Shown piece after piece: positions 34,191 through 45,578 of a stretch of 64,000 nt of DNA. The notes beneath the pieces are model-generated. The model had not been told where the DNA came from and did not search any database. It saw only the letters and a list, made by a program, of their open reading frames with translations. Each line of letters begins with the position of its first letter. Within the stretch, counting starts at the first letter, position 1. Source of the stretch: Paraburkholderia acidipaludis NBRC 101816 (lineage in GTDB: Bacteria > Pseudomonadota > Gammaproteobacteria > Burkholderiales > Burkholderiaceae). The position numbers and the translations under genes were made by a program. The stretch spans positions 248,001 through 312,000 of the forward strand of contig NZ_BAXZ01000002.1 in NCBI RefSeq assembly GCF_000684975.1, in the 5' to 3' direction.

Positions 34191-35819
34191 TTACTGAATG
34201 ATGACGTTGCCGAAGTTCTGGCGGCCGAACGGGCTCACCTGATAGCCGCTCACGCTGGCGCGCGTGATGGCCGCGGCGGTGGGGTAGCCGAGCGGAATCC
34301 ACAGCGCCTGATCGTGGATGATCTTCTGCGCGGCTTCATAGAGCTTCACGCGCTTGGCCTGGTCGGCGGTGGCTTTGCCGTCGGCGATCAGCTTGTCGAG
34401 CTGCGGGTCGCAAAAGCGCGAGAAGTTGATGCCCGACTTCACGGCGTTGCAACTGAAGAGCGGCGAGAGGTAGTTGTCGGGGTCGCCGTTGTCGCCGGCC
34501 CAGCCCATGAACAGCGTATCGTGCTGGCCTTGCTTCGCTTCCTTGATCAGCTCGCCCCACTCGATCACCTTGATGTCCGCCTTCACGCCGATCTTCGCGA
34601 AGTCGGCCTGCAGCAGCTCGGCGCTCGCGCGCGGATTCGGGTTCAGCACGCTGCCGTTCGGGCGCACCCAGATCGTCGTCGCAAAGCCGTTCGGGAAGCC
34701 CGCGGCGGCGAGCAGCTGCTTCGCCTTCGCCGGGTCGTAGGGGTAGGGCTGGATCGAGCGGTCGTAGCCCCAGGCCGTGGGCGGCCACGGGTTCGTCGCG
34801 GGCGTGGCCGTGTTGTCGAACACGGTCTTGAGATAAGTCGTGCGGTCGAACGCCATGTTCAGCGCCTGGCGGACCTTCTGGTTGTCGAGCGGCTTCTTCT
34901 GCGTGTTCAGCGCGACGAAGGCGGTCATGAACGCGGGCGTTTGCACCACCCTGAGCGTCTTGTCGCCCTTTGCGATGGCGATGTCGTCGGGCTTCGGCGA
35001 AAGCGCGATCAGGCATTCGCCCGTCTTCACCTTCTGCGCGCGCACGGCGGCGTCGGGCGTGATCGCGTAGATCAGGCGGTCCACCTTCGGCTTCGGCCCC
35101 CAGTAGGCGGGATTCACTTCATAGCGGATCACCGCGTCCTTCGTGTAGCTCTTCAGCTGGAACGGGCCCGTGCCCACGGGCTGCGCGTTGAGGTCGACCT
35201 GCTTGCCGGCCTTCAGCAACTGGTTCGCGTACTCGGCGGAGTAGATCGACGCGAAGCCCATCGTCAGGATCGAGAGAAAGGTCGAATTCGGCTCGGTCAG
35301 TACGAACTTCACCGTGCCGTCGTCCACCTTCGAAACCGACTTGACGAGCTTCGCGAGACCCATCGACTGCGCATGCGGGAAGCCGCTCGGTCCCGTCACG
35401 CTGTGCCAGGGGTTGTTCGCGTCGAGCATGCGGCCGAAGGTGAAGACGACGTCGTCGGCGTCGAGGGCGCGCGTGGGCTTGAACCATGCGGTGGTCTGGA
35501 ACTGCACGTTCGGGCGGAGATGGAACGTGTAGGTCAGGCCGTCGGCGCTCACGTCCCAGCGGTCGGCGAGGGCCGGCACGACCTTTTTCGCGGCCTCGTC
35601 GTACGAGACGAGCGAGTTGAAGATCACGTCGGCCGAGGCGTTCGTCGTCACGAGCGAATTGAACTGCACGACGTCGAAGCCGTCCGGGCTTGATTCCGTG
35701 CAGACCGTCAGCGGCTTCGCGAGTGCGGGCGCAACGGCGAGCGCGAGCGCGGCGCCGAGGGTGCAGGCGGCGACGTTGCGCAGACGGGCGAGCACGGGGA
35801 CAGGCGAGGTGAAGCGCAT
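34191..35819 (-). CDS. ABC-transporter substrate-binding protein, peptide/nickel family (SBP_bac_5)
   Basis: A 542-residue periplasmic binding protein of the DppA/OppA family. It has a ~34-residue signal peptide (LGAALALAVAPALA), then LTVCTESSPDGFDVVQFNSL. Other family stretches are FHLRPNVQFQTTAWFKPTRA, PVGTGPFQLKSY, ALNMAFDRTTYLKTVFDN and GWAGDNGDPDNYLSPLFSCN. The DppA-like QFNS and GDNGDPDNY stretches suggest di- or tripeptide (or haem) binding. No permease or ATPase genes lie next to it: the next genes are an SDR and dsbA. It therefore depends on a transporter elsewhere. Start ATG 35819. Confidence 0.92.
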   Translation of the reverse strand: MRFTSPVPVLARLRNVAACTLGAALALAVAPALAKPLTVCTESSPDGFDVVQFNSLVTTNASADVIFNSLVSYDEAAKKVVPALADRWDVSADGLTYTFHLRPNVQFQTTAWFKPTRALDADDVVFTFGRMLDANNPWHSVTGPSGFPHAQSMGLAKLVKSVSKVDDGTVKFVLTEPNSTFLSILTMGFASIYSAEYANQLLKAGKQVDLNAQPVGTGPFQLKSYTKDAVIRYEVNPAYWGPKPKVDRLIYAITPDAAVRAQKVKTGECLIALSPKPDDIAIAKGDKTLRVVQTPAFMTAFVALNTQKKPLDNQKVRQALNMAFDRTTYLKTVFDNTATPATNPWPPTAWGYDRSIQPYPYDPAKAKQLLAAAGFPNGFATTIWVRPNGSVLNPNPRASAELLQADFAKIGVKADIKVIEWGELIKEAKQGQHDTLFMGWAGDNGDPDNYLSPLFSCNAVKSGINFSRFCDPQLDKLIADGKATADQAKRVKLYEAAQKIIHDQALWIPLGYPTAAAITRASVSGYQVSPFGRQNFGNVIIQ

Positions 35820-35850
35820 GGGATCTCCGGTTGTCGGGGCAAGCCTGGAT

Positions 35851-36627
35851 TCAGTCGCTCGCGGCGGTGCGCGGTTTGCGCGGCGCTTTCTCGAACAGAC
35901 GGTCGTAGAGCCAGCGCGGCAGGACGCGCAGCAGCGCGGCCACCACGCGCATCGGCCAGGGAAACACGGCGAACGACGTGCCGCGCGCGATCGCATTCGC
36001 GGTCTTCGCGGCGAAACGGTCGGCGTCCATGAGGAACGGCATGGGGTAGGGATTCTTCGCCGTCATCGGCGTGCGGATGTAGCCGGGCGCGATCGTGACG
36101 ACCTGCACGCCGAACGGCCGCATCTCGACGCGCAGCGATTCGAGATAAGCGAACGCCGCGGCCTTCGAGGCGCTGTACGCCCCCGAGCCCGGCAGCCCGC
36201 GCACGCCGGCCACGCTCGCAATGCCGACGAGCGTGCCGCGCCGCGCTTCGCTCATCGCGGCGGCGAACGGCTCGAAGGTGGCGACCATGCCGAAGTAGTT
36301 GATGTCCATCACGTCGCGAAAGGCCGCGAGGTCGCCCTGGCCGGTGATGACGCCGCCGCTCACGCCGGCGTTGGCGATCACGATGTCGGGCAAGCCGTGT
36401 TCGGCGATGAAGGCGCGCGCGGCGTGAGCGAGCGCGTCGGCGTCGCGCACGTCGGCGGGGTAGATCGAGATGGCGTGCTGCGGGTGAGCTTGCCGGAAGC
36501 CGGCGAGGGCCTCGGCGCGGCGCGCGACGAGCCCGAGGATGGCGCCGCGCCGCGCGTATTCGGCGGCCAGCGCGGCGCCAATGCCGCTCGACGCGCCGGT
36601 GATGAAGACCTTCAGCGGTTGACTCAT
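35851..36627 (-). CDS. SDR-family oxidoreductase
   Basis: A 258-residue classical short-chain dehydrogenase. The nucleotide motif is GASSGIGAALAAEYARRG, then NAG in IVIANAGVSGG, Ser of GIASVAG, and YSASK (Tyr-x-x-x-Lys). After residue ~230 it has a short C-terminal stretch (ALLRVLPRWLYDRLFEKAPR) that may be a membrane-associated helix, as in DltE-like or SDR7-type enzymes. The substrate is unknown. It lies 31 bases upstream of the peptide-binding protein gene and 16 bases after dsbA, so the three may share a transcript. Confidence 0.9.
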   Translation of the reverse strand: MSQPLKVFITGASSGIGAALAAEYARRGAILGLVARRAEALAGFRQAHPQHAISIYPADVRDADALAHAARAFIAEHGLPDIVIANAGVSGGVITGQGDLAAFRDVMDINYFGMVATFEPFAAAMSEARRGTLVGIASVAGVRGLPGSGAYSASKAAAFAYLESLRVEMRPFGVQVVTIAPGYIRTPMTAKNPYPMPFLMDADRFAAKTANAIARGTSFAVFPWPMRVVAALLRVLPRWLYDRLFEKAPRKPRTAASD

Positions 36628-36643
36628 ACCGGCGCGCCGGGGC

Positions 36644-37282
36644 TTACATCTTCTTCGCGCGGATTTGCGAGACGAGGAAATCGAGCACCTGGATCGTGCC
36701 CGGCAGGCTGTTGGTCGCGGCGGGGCCCGTTTCGTACTTGCCCTGCACGGCGAGCGTGGGCACGCCGTCGATCTTGTACGCGTCGAGGAGCGCCTTGTCG
36801 CGCTGGAGCTCGCTCTGCGTCGAGAACGAGTTGTACGCTTCCATGTACTTCTTCGGATCGACGCCCTGCGTGGCGAGGAACTTGGCCTGGTCTTCCGGCG
36901 TGAGCAGGTAGTCCTTGTTCACGTGGATCTCGTTGAACACGGCGGGCGTGAGCTTGTTCGCGAGGCCGAGCGCGTCGAGCGCATAGTACATTTTCGAGTG
37001 CGGGATGAAGTCGTCGCGGAATGCCACCGGCACGCGCTTGAACACGACATCCGGCTCCTGCTTCTTGATCCACGCCTCCAGGTACGGGTCGAATTCGTTG
37101 CAGTGCGGGCAGCCATACCACATGAACTCGATGACCTCGATCTTGCCAGCGGGCACGTCGAGCGGCTGCTGCGCGGCGAGGACCGTGTAGTCCTTGCCGG
37201 CCACGGGCGCCGCGGGCGAAGCATGCGCGGCGCCGGCGAGCATCGAAAGGGAAAGCAAAAGCGTACCAAGAAGTCGTTTCAT
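36644..37282 (-). CDS. dsbA: Periplasmic thiol:disulfide interchange protein DsbA
   Basis: A 212-residue precursor with a 21-residue signal peptide (LLLSLSMLAGAAHA) and the thioredoxin-fold CPHC active site at 58-61 (YGCPHCNEF). It donates disulfides to newly exported proteins in the periplasm. The cis-Pro loop is visible as KIDGVPTLAVQGKYETG. The helical insert follows the active site. The SPOR gene upstream (37333) and the SDR downstream have the same orientation; argS-SPOR-dsbA is a familiar Burkholderia order. Start ATG 37282. Confidence 0.94.
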   Translation of the reverse strand: MKRLLGTLLLSLSMLAGAAHASPAAPVAGKDYTVLAAQQPLDVPAGKIEVIEFMWYGCPHCNEFDPYLEAWIKKQEPDVVFKRVPVAFRDDFIPHSKMYYALDALGLANKLTPAVFNEIHVNKDYLLTPEDQAKFLATQGVDPKKYMEAYNSFSTQSELQRDKALLDAYKIDGVPTLAVQGKYETGPAATNSLPGTIQVLDFLVSQIRAKKM

Positions 37283-37304
37283 GTTCTTCTGACTCGTGTT
37301 GACG

Positions 37305-37334
37305 CGACCGGCGGGGCCGGTCGTCTCGTTTTTT
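37305..37334 (+). terminator. Hairpin with plus-strand T tract between two minus-strand genes
   Basis: CGACCGGC / GCCGGTCG form an 8-bp stem with GGG loop, followed by TCTCGTTTTTT on the plus strand. All nearby genes (SPOR and dsbA) run on the minus strand, so its direction is unexpected. It could end antisense transcripts, or merely be a spacer structure. Confidence 0.4.
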
Positions 37335-38142
37335 ACTGCTTCGTGAAGCGGATGACGGCCGTATCGATACCGGCGTCGGACAGGCGCTGACGCGTGGAGT
37401 TCATGTCGTCGAACTTCGCGAACGGGCCGATGCGGACTCGATAATACGTGACCCCGCCCGCGTCGCGCTGCGTGACCTTCGACTCGAAGCCCTGGAACGC
37501 GAGGCGCGCGCGCTGCTGTTCGGCGTCGCCCGAGGTCTTGTAGGCGCCCACCTGCAGGAAGTAGCCGGTGTTGGCGTCATTGGCGGACGGTGCGGCCGAA
37601 CTGCCCTGCGCGGGTTTCGCGCCCGGCGCGGGGATGGCCGTGGCCGGCTTCTGCGGTTCGTTGTTCGCGAGGATCTGGGCCGGGTTGGGCGACGACTGCG
37701 GCTTCGCCGCGGGGGCCGCGTTGTTGCCGGCGGAAGGCGCGGGCGCGACGGCCACGCCGTTCGCGTTGCCGTTATCCTGCGCCGAGCCCGAAGGCGGCAC
37801 TTCCACGATCTGCGGCTCCGCGAGCATGCCCGACGACTGCGACGGGTTCGTGCTCTGGCCCGGCGCGGTGTTGGGCGGCGCGCTCTGCGCGGCCTGCGGC
37901 ACCGGCTGGCCCGGCGACTTGCCCTGCAGGGCGCGGTTCGGATCGTACTGGCCGCCGGCGTCGCTCGCATCGGAGGCGGGCGGCGCGACCTTCGCGACGA
38001 ACGGCGTGGGCGCGCGCGTGATGTAGAGCGCCACCACCACCGCGATCGCAAGGCCGACAATCAGGCCCAGCACGATGCCGAGGAACGTGCCCCCGGACTG
38101 TTTCGACTGCTGCTTCGTATTGCTGCGGCGCGGTTTTGCCAT
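37333..38142 (-). CDS. SPOR-domain membrane protein (FtsN-like)
   Basis: A 269-residue protein with a basic N-terminus (MAKPRRSNTKQQSKQ), one transmembrane helix at about 25-47 (FLGIVLGLIVGLAIAVVVAL), a Pro/Ala/Ser/Gln-rich linker of ~130 residues and a C-terminal SPOR domain (about 190-269: YFLQVGAYKTSGDAEQQRAR, then YYRVRIGPFAKFDD). SPOR domains bind denuded septal peptidoglycan, so it likely acts at cell division. Its place just after argS matches the ftsN-like gene of beta-proteobacteria. Start ATG 38142. Confidence 0.88.
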   Translation of the reverse strand: MAKPRRSNTKQQSKQSGGTFLGIVLGLIVGLAIAVVVALYITRAPTPFVAKVAPPASDASDAGGQYDPNRALQGKSPGQPVPQAAQSAPPNTAPGQSTNPSQSSGMLAEPQIVEVPPSGSAQDNGNANGVAVAPAPSAGNNAAPAAKPQSSPNPAQILANNEPQKPATAIPAPGAKPAQGSSAAPSANDANTGYFLQVGAYKTSGDAEQQRARLAFQGFESKVTQRDAGGVTYYRVRIGPFAKFDDMNSTRQRLSDAGIDTAVIRFTKQ

Positions 38143-38247
38143 CGTCTGAATCACCTGCAAACAAGGGAATCCTGGAATGGCCGCCCGCTCGGGAAGCAGG
38201 CGGCCCCATGCATGTTGCTTCGTGTGTGCTGTCGTGCGGTAAGTTCG

Positions 38248-40032
38248 TTACATGCGCTCGGGCGCCGAAACGCCGATCACCGCGAGGCCGTTCGCGAGAA
38301 CCTGGCGCGTCGCCGCGAGCAGCGCGACGCGGGCGTCGCGCTCGTCGGCATTGTCGACCAGAACGCGTTCGGCATTGTAGAACGAGTGAAACTCGGCGGC
38401 GAGTTCGCGCAGGTAGAACGCGACGGCGTGCGGCGCGAGTTCGGCGGCGGCGTGCGTGAGCATGTCGGGGAACTCGGCGAGCTTGCCGATCAGGGCCAGC
38501 GCGCGCTCGCTGGAAAGCGGCGCGAGGTCGACCCGCGGCAGCGCGGCGAGATTGCCGCCGTGCTTCGCCTGCCAGTCGGCGAGGATCGTCGAGATGCGCG
38601 CGTGCGCGTACTGCACGTAGTAGACGGGGTTCTCGTCGTTCTGCTTGAGCGCGAGGTCGATGTCGAACACGAACTCGGTGTCCGCCTTACGCGAGATCAG
38701 GAAGAAGCGCACGGCGTCGCGGCCGCGGCGAATGGTCGCTTCGTCGAGCAGGTCGGGAGAAACTTCGCTGCCTGGGTTGGCGCCGCCCGACCATTCGATC
38801 AGGTCGCGCACGGTCACGTAGCTGCCCGCGCGCTTGGAGATCTTCACTTCCTGGCCGTCGCGCATCACCGTGACCATCTTGTGCAGGACGTAGTCGGGAT
38901 AGCCCTTCGGAATGCCGACGCCGAGCGCCTGCAGGCCCGCGCGCACGCGTGCGATGGTGCCGTGGTGGTCCGAGCCCTGGATGTTGATGACCTTCGTGAA
39001 GCCGCGCTCCCACTTGGTGACGTGGTAGGCGACGTCGGGCAGGAAGTAGGTATACGTGCCGTCGGACTTGCGCATCACGCGGTCCTTGTCGTCGCCGTAT
39101 TCGGTGGTCTTGAGCCACAGCGCGCCGTCCTGCTCGTAGGTTTCGCCCGAGGCGACGAGCGCCTCGACGGTCTTCTCCACGCGGCCTTCCGTGTAGAGCG
39201 ACGATTCGAGGTAGTACTGGTTGAATTTCACGCCGAACGCCTGCAGGTCGAGATCCTGCTCGTGGCGCAGGTAGGCCACGGCGAAGCGGCGGATCGCGTC
39301 GAGGTCGTCGGGGTTCTGCGCGCCCTTCACGGGTTCGCCGTCCTTCGCGGCGACGGTCTCGCCCGCGAGGTAGTCGCGCGCGATGTCGGCGATGTACTCG
39401 CCGTTGTAGGCGGCTTCCGGCCACTCGGCGTCGCCGGGCTTGAAGCCGCGCGCGCGCGCCTGGGTGGAGATGGCGAGGTTGCCGATCTGCACGCCCGCGT
39501 CGTTGTAGTAGAACTCGCGATGCACGTCGTAGCCCTGCGAGGCCAGTACGTTCGAGATCGCGTCGCCGAGCGCGGCCTGGCGGCCGTGGCCGACGTGCAG
39601 CGGGCCCGTGGGATTCGCCGAAACGAACTCGACCAGCACGTGCCTGCCCGCTTCGCGCTGCGAGCGGCCGAACGCTTCGCCTTCGGCGAACACGGCGCCG
39701 ATCACGGCGCGCTTCGCGGTGGCGGCAAGGCGCAGGTTGATGAAGCCGGGACCTGCCACTTCGGCGGCCTCGACGAGGCCTTGGGCAGCGGGCAGCGCAA
39801 GCGCGGCGTCCACGATCTGCTGGGCGAGCTGGCGCGGATTGGCGCGCAGCGGCTTGGCGAGCTGCATCGCCACGTTGCAGGCGACGTCGCCGTGCGCGGC
39901 GACCTTCGGACGCTCGAGCGTGATCGCGGGGGCGACGAATGTGGCTTCGGTGGCGCCGTCGAGGGCCTTGGCCACCTGGCCCACGGCGTCGGCGAGCAAG
40001 GTCTCCAGGGTGTGTTTCTGTGCGGGCAGCAT
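38248..40032 (-). CDS. argS: Arginyl-tRNA synthetase
   Basis: A 594-residue class I synthetase that attaches Arg to tRNA-Arg in the cytoplasm. The HIGH-type motif is HVGHGRQAALGD, preceded by SANPTGPLHVGH. The KMSK-type loop is visible as KISKRAGSYVTV. The N-terminal Add1 domain covers about residues 1-115, and the C-terminal anticodon-binding helices end the chain (ATRQVLANGLAVIGVSAPERM-like end). The frame is open to 40170, but ATG 40032 (MLPAQKHT) gives the family length. It starts a minus-strand run with SPOR and dsbA. Confidence 0.96.
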   Translation of the reverse strand: MLPAQKHTLETLLADAVGQVAKALDGATEATFVAPAITLERPKVAAHGDVACNVAMQLAKPLRANPRQLAQQIVDAALALPAAQGLVEAAEVAGPGFINLRLAATAKRAVIGAVFAEGEAFGRSQREAGRHVLVEFVSANPTGPLHVGHGRQAALGDAISNVLASQGYDVHREFYYNDAGVQIGNLAISTQARARGFKPGDAEWPEAAYNGEYIADIARDYLAGETVAAKDGEPVKGAQNPDDLDAIRRFAVAYLRHEQDLDLQAFGVKFNQYYLESSLYTEGRVEKTVEALVASGETYEQDGALWLKTTEYGDDKDRVMRKSDGTYTYFLPDVAYHVTKWERGFTKVINIQGSDHHGTIARVRAGLQALGVGIPKGYPDYVLHKMVTVMRDGQEVKISKRAGSYVTVRDLIEWSGGANPGSEVSPDLLDEATIRRGRDAVRFFLISRKADTEFVFDIDLALKQNDENPVYYVQYAHARISTILADWQAKHGGNLAALPRVDLAPLSSERALALIGKLAEFPDMLTHAAAELAPHAVAFYLRELAAEFHSFYNAERVLVDNADERDARVALLAATRQVLANGLAVIGVSAPERM

Positions 40033-40473
40033 GCTTGTTGCAGGTCCTGTGCGGGTAGTTTGGGAGCGCCTGGCCGCGCTTCGGGCCGAATTTGGCCGAT
40101 CCGGGTCGAACTGGCCATCCGGCCGTTCGTGCGGGCGCCTGGCCGTCGAATACAAGGTGGGGGCGGGCATCGTGCCCCGGGCGTGCTTCTCGCGGCCATG
40201 AGAAGCGCGGCCCGCCGCGGGGCGCGGCCTCGCATTTCTAGCGGCCGCGCCCTGCGGGTAATTCCGTTCAGACGGATTTTAGCAGGTGCTAATATGTGAA
40301 ATGAGAACCTCGGCAAGGGCGAATGCCATCCGGATGCGGCTGCCGCACCGGTTGCCTGCCGGGACCCTTTCTCCGGCTGCGTCTCGCCGGCAGCACCTGG
40401 CCGGCTTTGCCGTTTCAGTCTCCCGGCCTGTCCGTCGAGCGCGCGGACCTCAAAAAATCAAAAGGGAACAGTC
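40033..40473. other. 441-base intergenic region, argS / DUF1840
   Basis: No gene is visible. A plus-strand promoter candidate (40267-40295) stands in the middle. The stretch 40300-40470 forms the leader of the DUF1840 gene. The minus-strand argS promoter should lie in 40040-40200 but I see no clear boxes. Confidence 0.55.
40267..40295 (+). promoter_or_regulatory. Promoter candidate for DUF1840 gene
   Basis: TTCAGA (40267-40272), a 17-base spacer, TAATAT (40290-40295). Spacing is ideal, and the -10 has four matches. The leader to ATG 40474 would be about 170 bases. Confidence 0.4.
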
Positions 40474-40800
40474 ATGCTGGTTACATTCAAATGCCGTGCG
40501 TCGCCCGACGTCACGATGCTGGAAAATCTCGCTCAATACCTGCTCGGCATTATCGGCAAGCGGCTCGGGCCGCGCGGTGTGATCATGCACGACGAACTCG
40601 ACGCCGCGATCACGAAGCTCGAGGCGGCGATTGCCACCGACAAAAGGGAGCGCGCCGAACACGAAGGCCATTTCCACGAGGGCGAAGAGGGTCACGAACA
40701 CCATGAGCTGCCGGTCGGCCTTGCCCAGCGCGCCTTCCCGTTCCTCGACATGCTGCGCGAGGCCCGCAAGGGGCAGAACGATATTGTTTGGGGGATTTGA
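40474..40800 (+). CDS. DUF1840 family protein (108 aa)
   Basis: A 108-residue protein of the DUF1840 family. It starts MLVTFKCRASPDVTMLENLA and has a Glu/His-rich central run (EHEGHFHEGEEGHEHHE, near residues 62-78) that could bind metal. The end is LPVGLAQRAFPFLDMLREA. The chain is soluble, without signal peptide. The role is unknown. It ends 56 bases before an exceptionally long hairpin. Confidence 0.88.
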   Translation: MLVTFKCRASPDVTMLENLAQYLLGIIGKRLGPRGVIMHDELDAAITKLEAAIATDKRERAEHEGHFHEGEEGHEHHELPVGLAQRAFPFLDMLREARKGQNDIVWGI

Positions 40801-40855
40801 GCGGGGTGTGTGCAGATGGTGGGGACGCGATTGGCGTTTCCCGCGTTCCTGAGTG

Positions 40856-40896
40856 CCAAAGACAAGAGCCCGCAAACCGCGGGCTCTTGTCTTTGG
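40856..40896. terminator. 18-bp perfect inverted repeat between convergent genes
   Basis: CCAAAGACAAGAGCCCGC / GCGGGCTCTTGTCTTTGG form a perfect stem with a 5-base loop (AAACC). The AAAG/CTTT ends provide U-rich arms in both directions. It stands between convergent genes, so a bidirectional terminator is the most likely role. Confidence 0.8.
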
Positions 40897-40921
40897 TGCG
40901 CCGCCCTGCGCGGCATCGTGC

Positions 40922-41134
40922 TTACTGGCTGGCGGCTGCCGGCGCTGCGGTCGAAGTGGCCGAAGCGGCACCCTTCTTCGCCTTTTTCTTCTTCGGCTTC
41001 TTCACGTGCTTTTCGGTGGGGGCGGAATACGACGAAACCGCGCTCGCTTCCGGATGAGAGGCCGGCTGGGCGAACGACGGCTGGGCGAGCGCAGCAACGC
41101 CGAATGCGGTCAATATCAACATCAGCTTCTTCAT
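40922..41134 (-). CDS. Small secreted Lys/Ala-rich protein (70 aa)
   Basis: A 70-residue precursor with a 22-residue signal peptide (LMLILTAFGVAALAQPSFA, cut after SFA). The mature part carries a basic run KHVKKPKKKKAKKG and an Ala/Thr/Ser end. It resembles many beta-proteobacterial small secreted proteins of unknown role; the cationic stretch could bind envelope polymers or DNA. Start ATG 41134. It is convergent with DUF1840 and downstream of metH. Confidence 0.75.
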   Translation of the reverse strand: MKKLMLILTAFGVAALAQPSFAQPASHPEASAVSSYSAPTEKHVKKPKKKKAKKGAASATSTAAPAAASQ

Positions 41135-41436
41135 ACGATTTCTCCGTCGAGTGTTGCTTTTAAGGATTTGCTGATGAGCGAGCCGGGAAGATGGCGGGCG
41201 GCGGCGCATTTCGCGCCCGTCCGCCTGGCTCGTTTGGCCCGTCTGGCCTGGGGTGGTGCCAGCTCATCTTACAAAGACGAAAAGTCGCGCGTGTCAAATA
41301 TTCAGCCTATCGGCCGGCATATATCGCGGCGCGGCAACGCAAGGGTTGCGGCGCCGCGGATCGCAGGAAAAGCGGCAACGGCAAGCTGCCGCCGAATCGT
41401 CGGGCCAAGGGAGGCCGGGAAGCGCTACGCCGTGTC
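41135..41436. other. 302-base region after metH with a strong GC hairpin
   Basis: No gene is visible. It contains a strong hairpin at 41326-41359 (CGCGGCGC-g-GCAAC / GTTGC-g-GCGCCGCG) with no T tract, likely the 3' end structure of metH mRNA. The 41147-41240 part carries the upstream region of the small secreted-protein gene. Confidence 0.5.
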
Positions 41437-44154
<2,718 letters not shown>

Positions 44155-44240
44155 GGCGTGGGACCGGATCGTGTGGTGTCTCGGAAGGGCGGGGCGTGGA
44201 GTCGGCGATAGAGTGGCGATAAAGCAGCGGCGAGCGCGGC

Positions 44241-45326
44241 TCAGGCCGCGTCGCGATACTGGCCGGGCCAGCGGCGCGGCTTGATCTCGGCGAGCGCCTT
44301 CGCGATCGCGGCGATGTGCTCGGGTGTGGTGCCGCAGCAGCCGCCCGCGACGTTCACGAGACCGGCCGTGGCGAATTCCTTCAGGAGCCCGGACGTATCG
44401 GCCGGCGTTTCGTCGAAGCCCGTTTCGCTCATCGGATTCGGCAGGCCCGCGTTCGGATAGCACGAGACGTAGGTGTCGCAGAGCTTCGCGAGTTCGGCGA
44501 TGTACGGGCGCATGAGCGCCGCGCCGAGTGCGCAGTTCAGCCCGAACGTGAGCGGCTTCGCGTGGCGCAGCGAATTCCAGAATGCCTCGACGGTTTGCCC
44601 CGAGAGAATGCGGCCCGATGCGTCGGTTACGGTGCCCGAGATCATGATGGGCAGGATCTCGCCGGTGTCTTCGAACAACTGGTCGAGCGCGAAGAGCGCG
44701 GCCTTGGCATTGAGCGTGTCGAAGATCGTCTCGACGAGGAACAGGTCGCAGCCGCCTTCCATGAGCGCCTTCGCCTGTTCGTAGTACGCCACGCGCAGCT
44801 CTTCGAACGTGACGTTGCGCGCGCCCGGGTCGTTCACGTCGGGCGAAATGCTTGCGGTCTTCGGCGTCGGTCCGATCGCGCCGGCGACGAAGCGCGGCTT
44901 GTCCGGCGTCGAATACTTGTCGCACGCCGCGCGCGCGAGCTTTGCCGACTCGACGTTCATCTCGACGGCGAGCTCGCCCATACCGTAGTCGTCCTGAGCG
45001 ACCGTGGTGGCGCCGAACGTGTTGGTCTCGATGATGTCCGCGCCCGCGGCGAGGTACTGCTCGTGAATCTCGCTGATGATCTGCGGCTGCGTGAGCGAGA
45101 GCAGCTCGTTGTTGCCCTTGATGTCGCGCGGGTAGTCCTTGAAGCGTTCGCCACGGTATGCGGCTTCGTCGAGCTTGTAGCGCTGGATCATCGTGCCCAT
45201 CGCGCCGTCGAGGATCACGATGCGCGAAGCGAGCAGCGCGGGCAGGGCGGCGCCGCGCGTGTAGCGCCCGCTTGCGGCCGGATGGCCGGAGGCGGCGCTG
45301 GAGACGGTATCTGCAGGCTGGTTCAT
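44241..45326 (-). CDS. metH: Methionine synthase, homocysteine-binding N-terminal part
   Basis: A 361-residue homocysteine S-methyltransferase domain protein. The zinc-binding Cys are Cys265 in GLNCALGA and Cys330-Cys331 in GGCCGTTPEH. ILDGAMGTMIQRY is the family start. Zn activates the homocysteine thiol for methyl transfer from methylcobalamin held on the partner protein. In E. coli both are one polypeptide; here 86 bases separate the two genes and they are in different frames. The split is known in Burkholderia. Start ATG 45326 keeps a ~20-residue Ala/Ser leader that may be unstructured. Confidence 0.93.
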   Translation of the reverse strand: MNQPADTVSSAASGHPAASGRYTRGAALPALLASRIVILDGAMGTMIQRYKLDEAAYRGERFKDYPRDIKGNNELLSLTQPQIISEIHEQYLAAGADIIETNTFGATTVAQDDYGMGELAVEMNVESAKLARAACDKYSTPDKPRFVAGAIGPTPKTASISPDVNDPGARNVTFEELRVAYYEQAKALMEGGCDLFLVETIFDTLNAKAALFALDQLFEDTGEILPIMISGTVTDASGRILSGQTVEAFWNSLRHAKPLTFGLNCALGAALMRPYIAELAKLCDTYVSCYPNAGLPNPMSETGFDETPADTSGLLKEFATAGLVNVAGGCCGTTPEHIAAIAKALAEIKPRRWPGQYRDAA

Positions 45327-45449
45327 GGAGGGCGGACGGGCTTGGCGCCGGTTGAACGAGGAAACCCACTATTGTAGCCGCAGCCGGGGCGCCCCGCCCG
45401 GCGCTGCCGTGGGGCCGGGCCGCTCGAAGACAACCCGAGGAGAACGTTC

Positions 45450-45485
45450 AAAAGAAAACCCCGGCCGCCGAAGCGGACGGGGTTT
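45450..45485 (-). terminator. Rho-independent terminator of the DUF3567 gene
   Basis: On the minus strand AACCCCG-t-CCGC, a TTCG tetraloop, GCGG-c-CGGGGTT, then TTCTTTTG. The UUCG loop and T-rich end make a good terminator for the gene that ends at 45579. Confidence 0.8.
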
Positions 45486-45578
45486 CCCTGAGCACGTGTG
45501 CCGCGGTCTACGCAGGCCCGGTGCGGTTTCGGCGAGGCACTTCAGAAGCGCCTCAAGGAAGTACCTCAGTGAAGCACC

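Noticed and set aside
38179..38204. GGCCGCC/GGCGGCC hairpin after argS
   Set aside because: Large loop and no T tract; not strong enough for a terminator call.
44155..44240. Possible frameshift joining the two metH genes
   Set aside because: Each part has its own start and stop and both are complete to their domain ends; the split is a known arrangement in Burkholderia. Only long-read data would overturn this.
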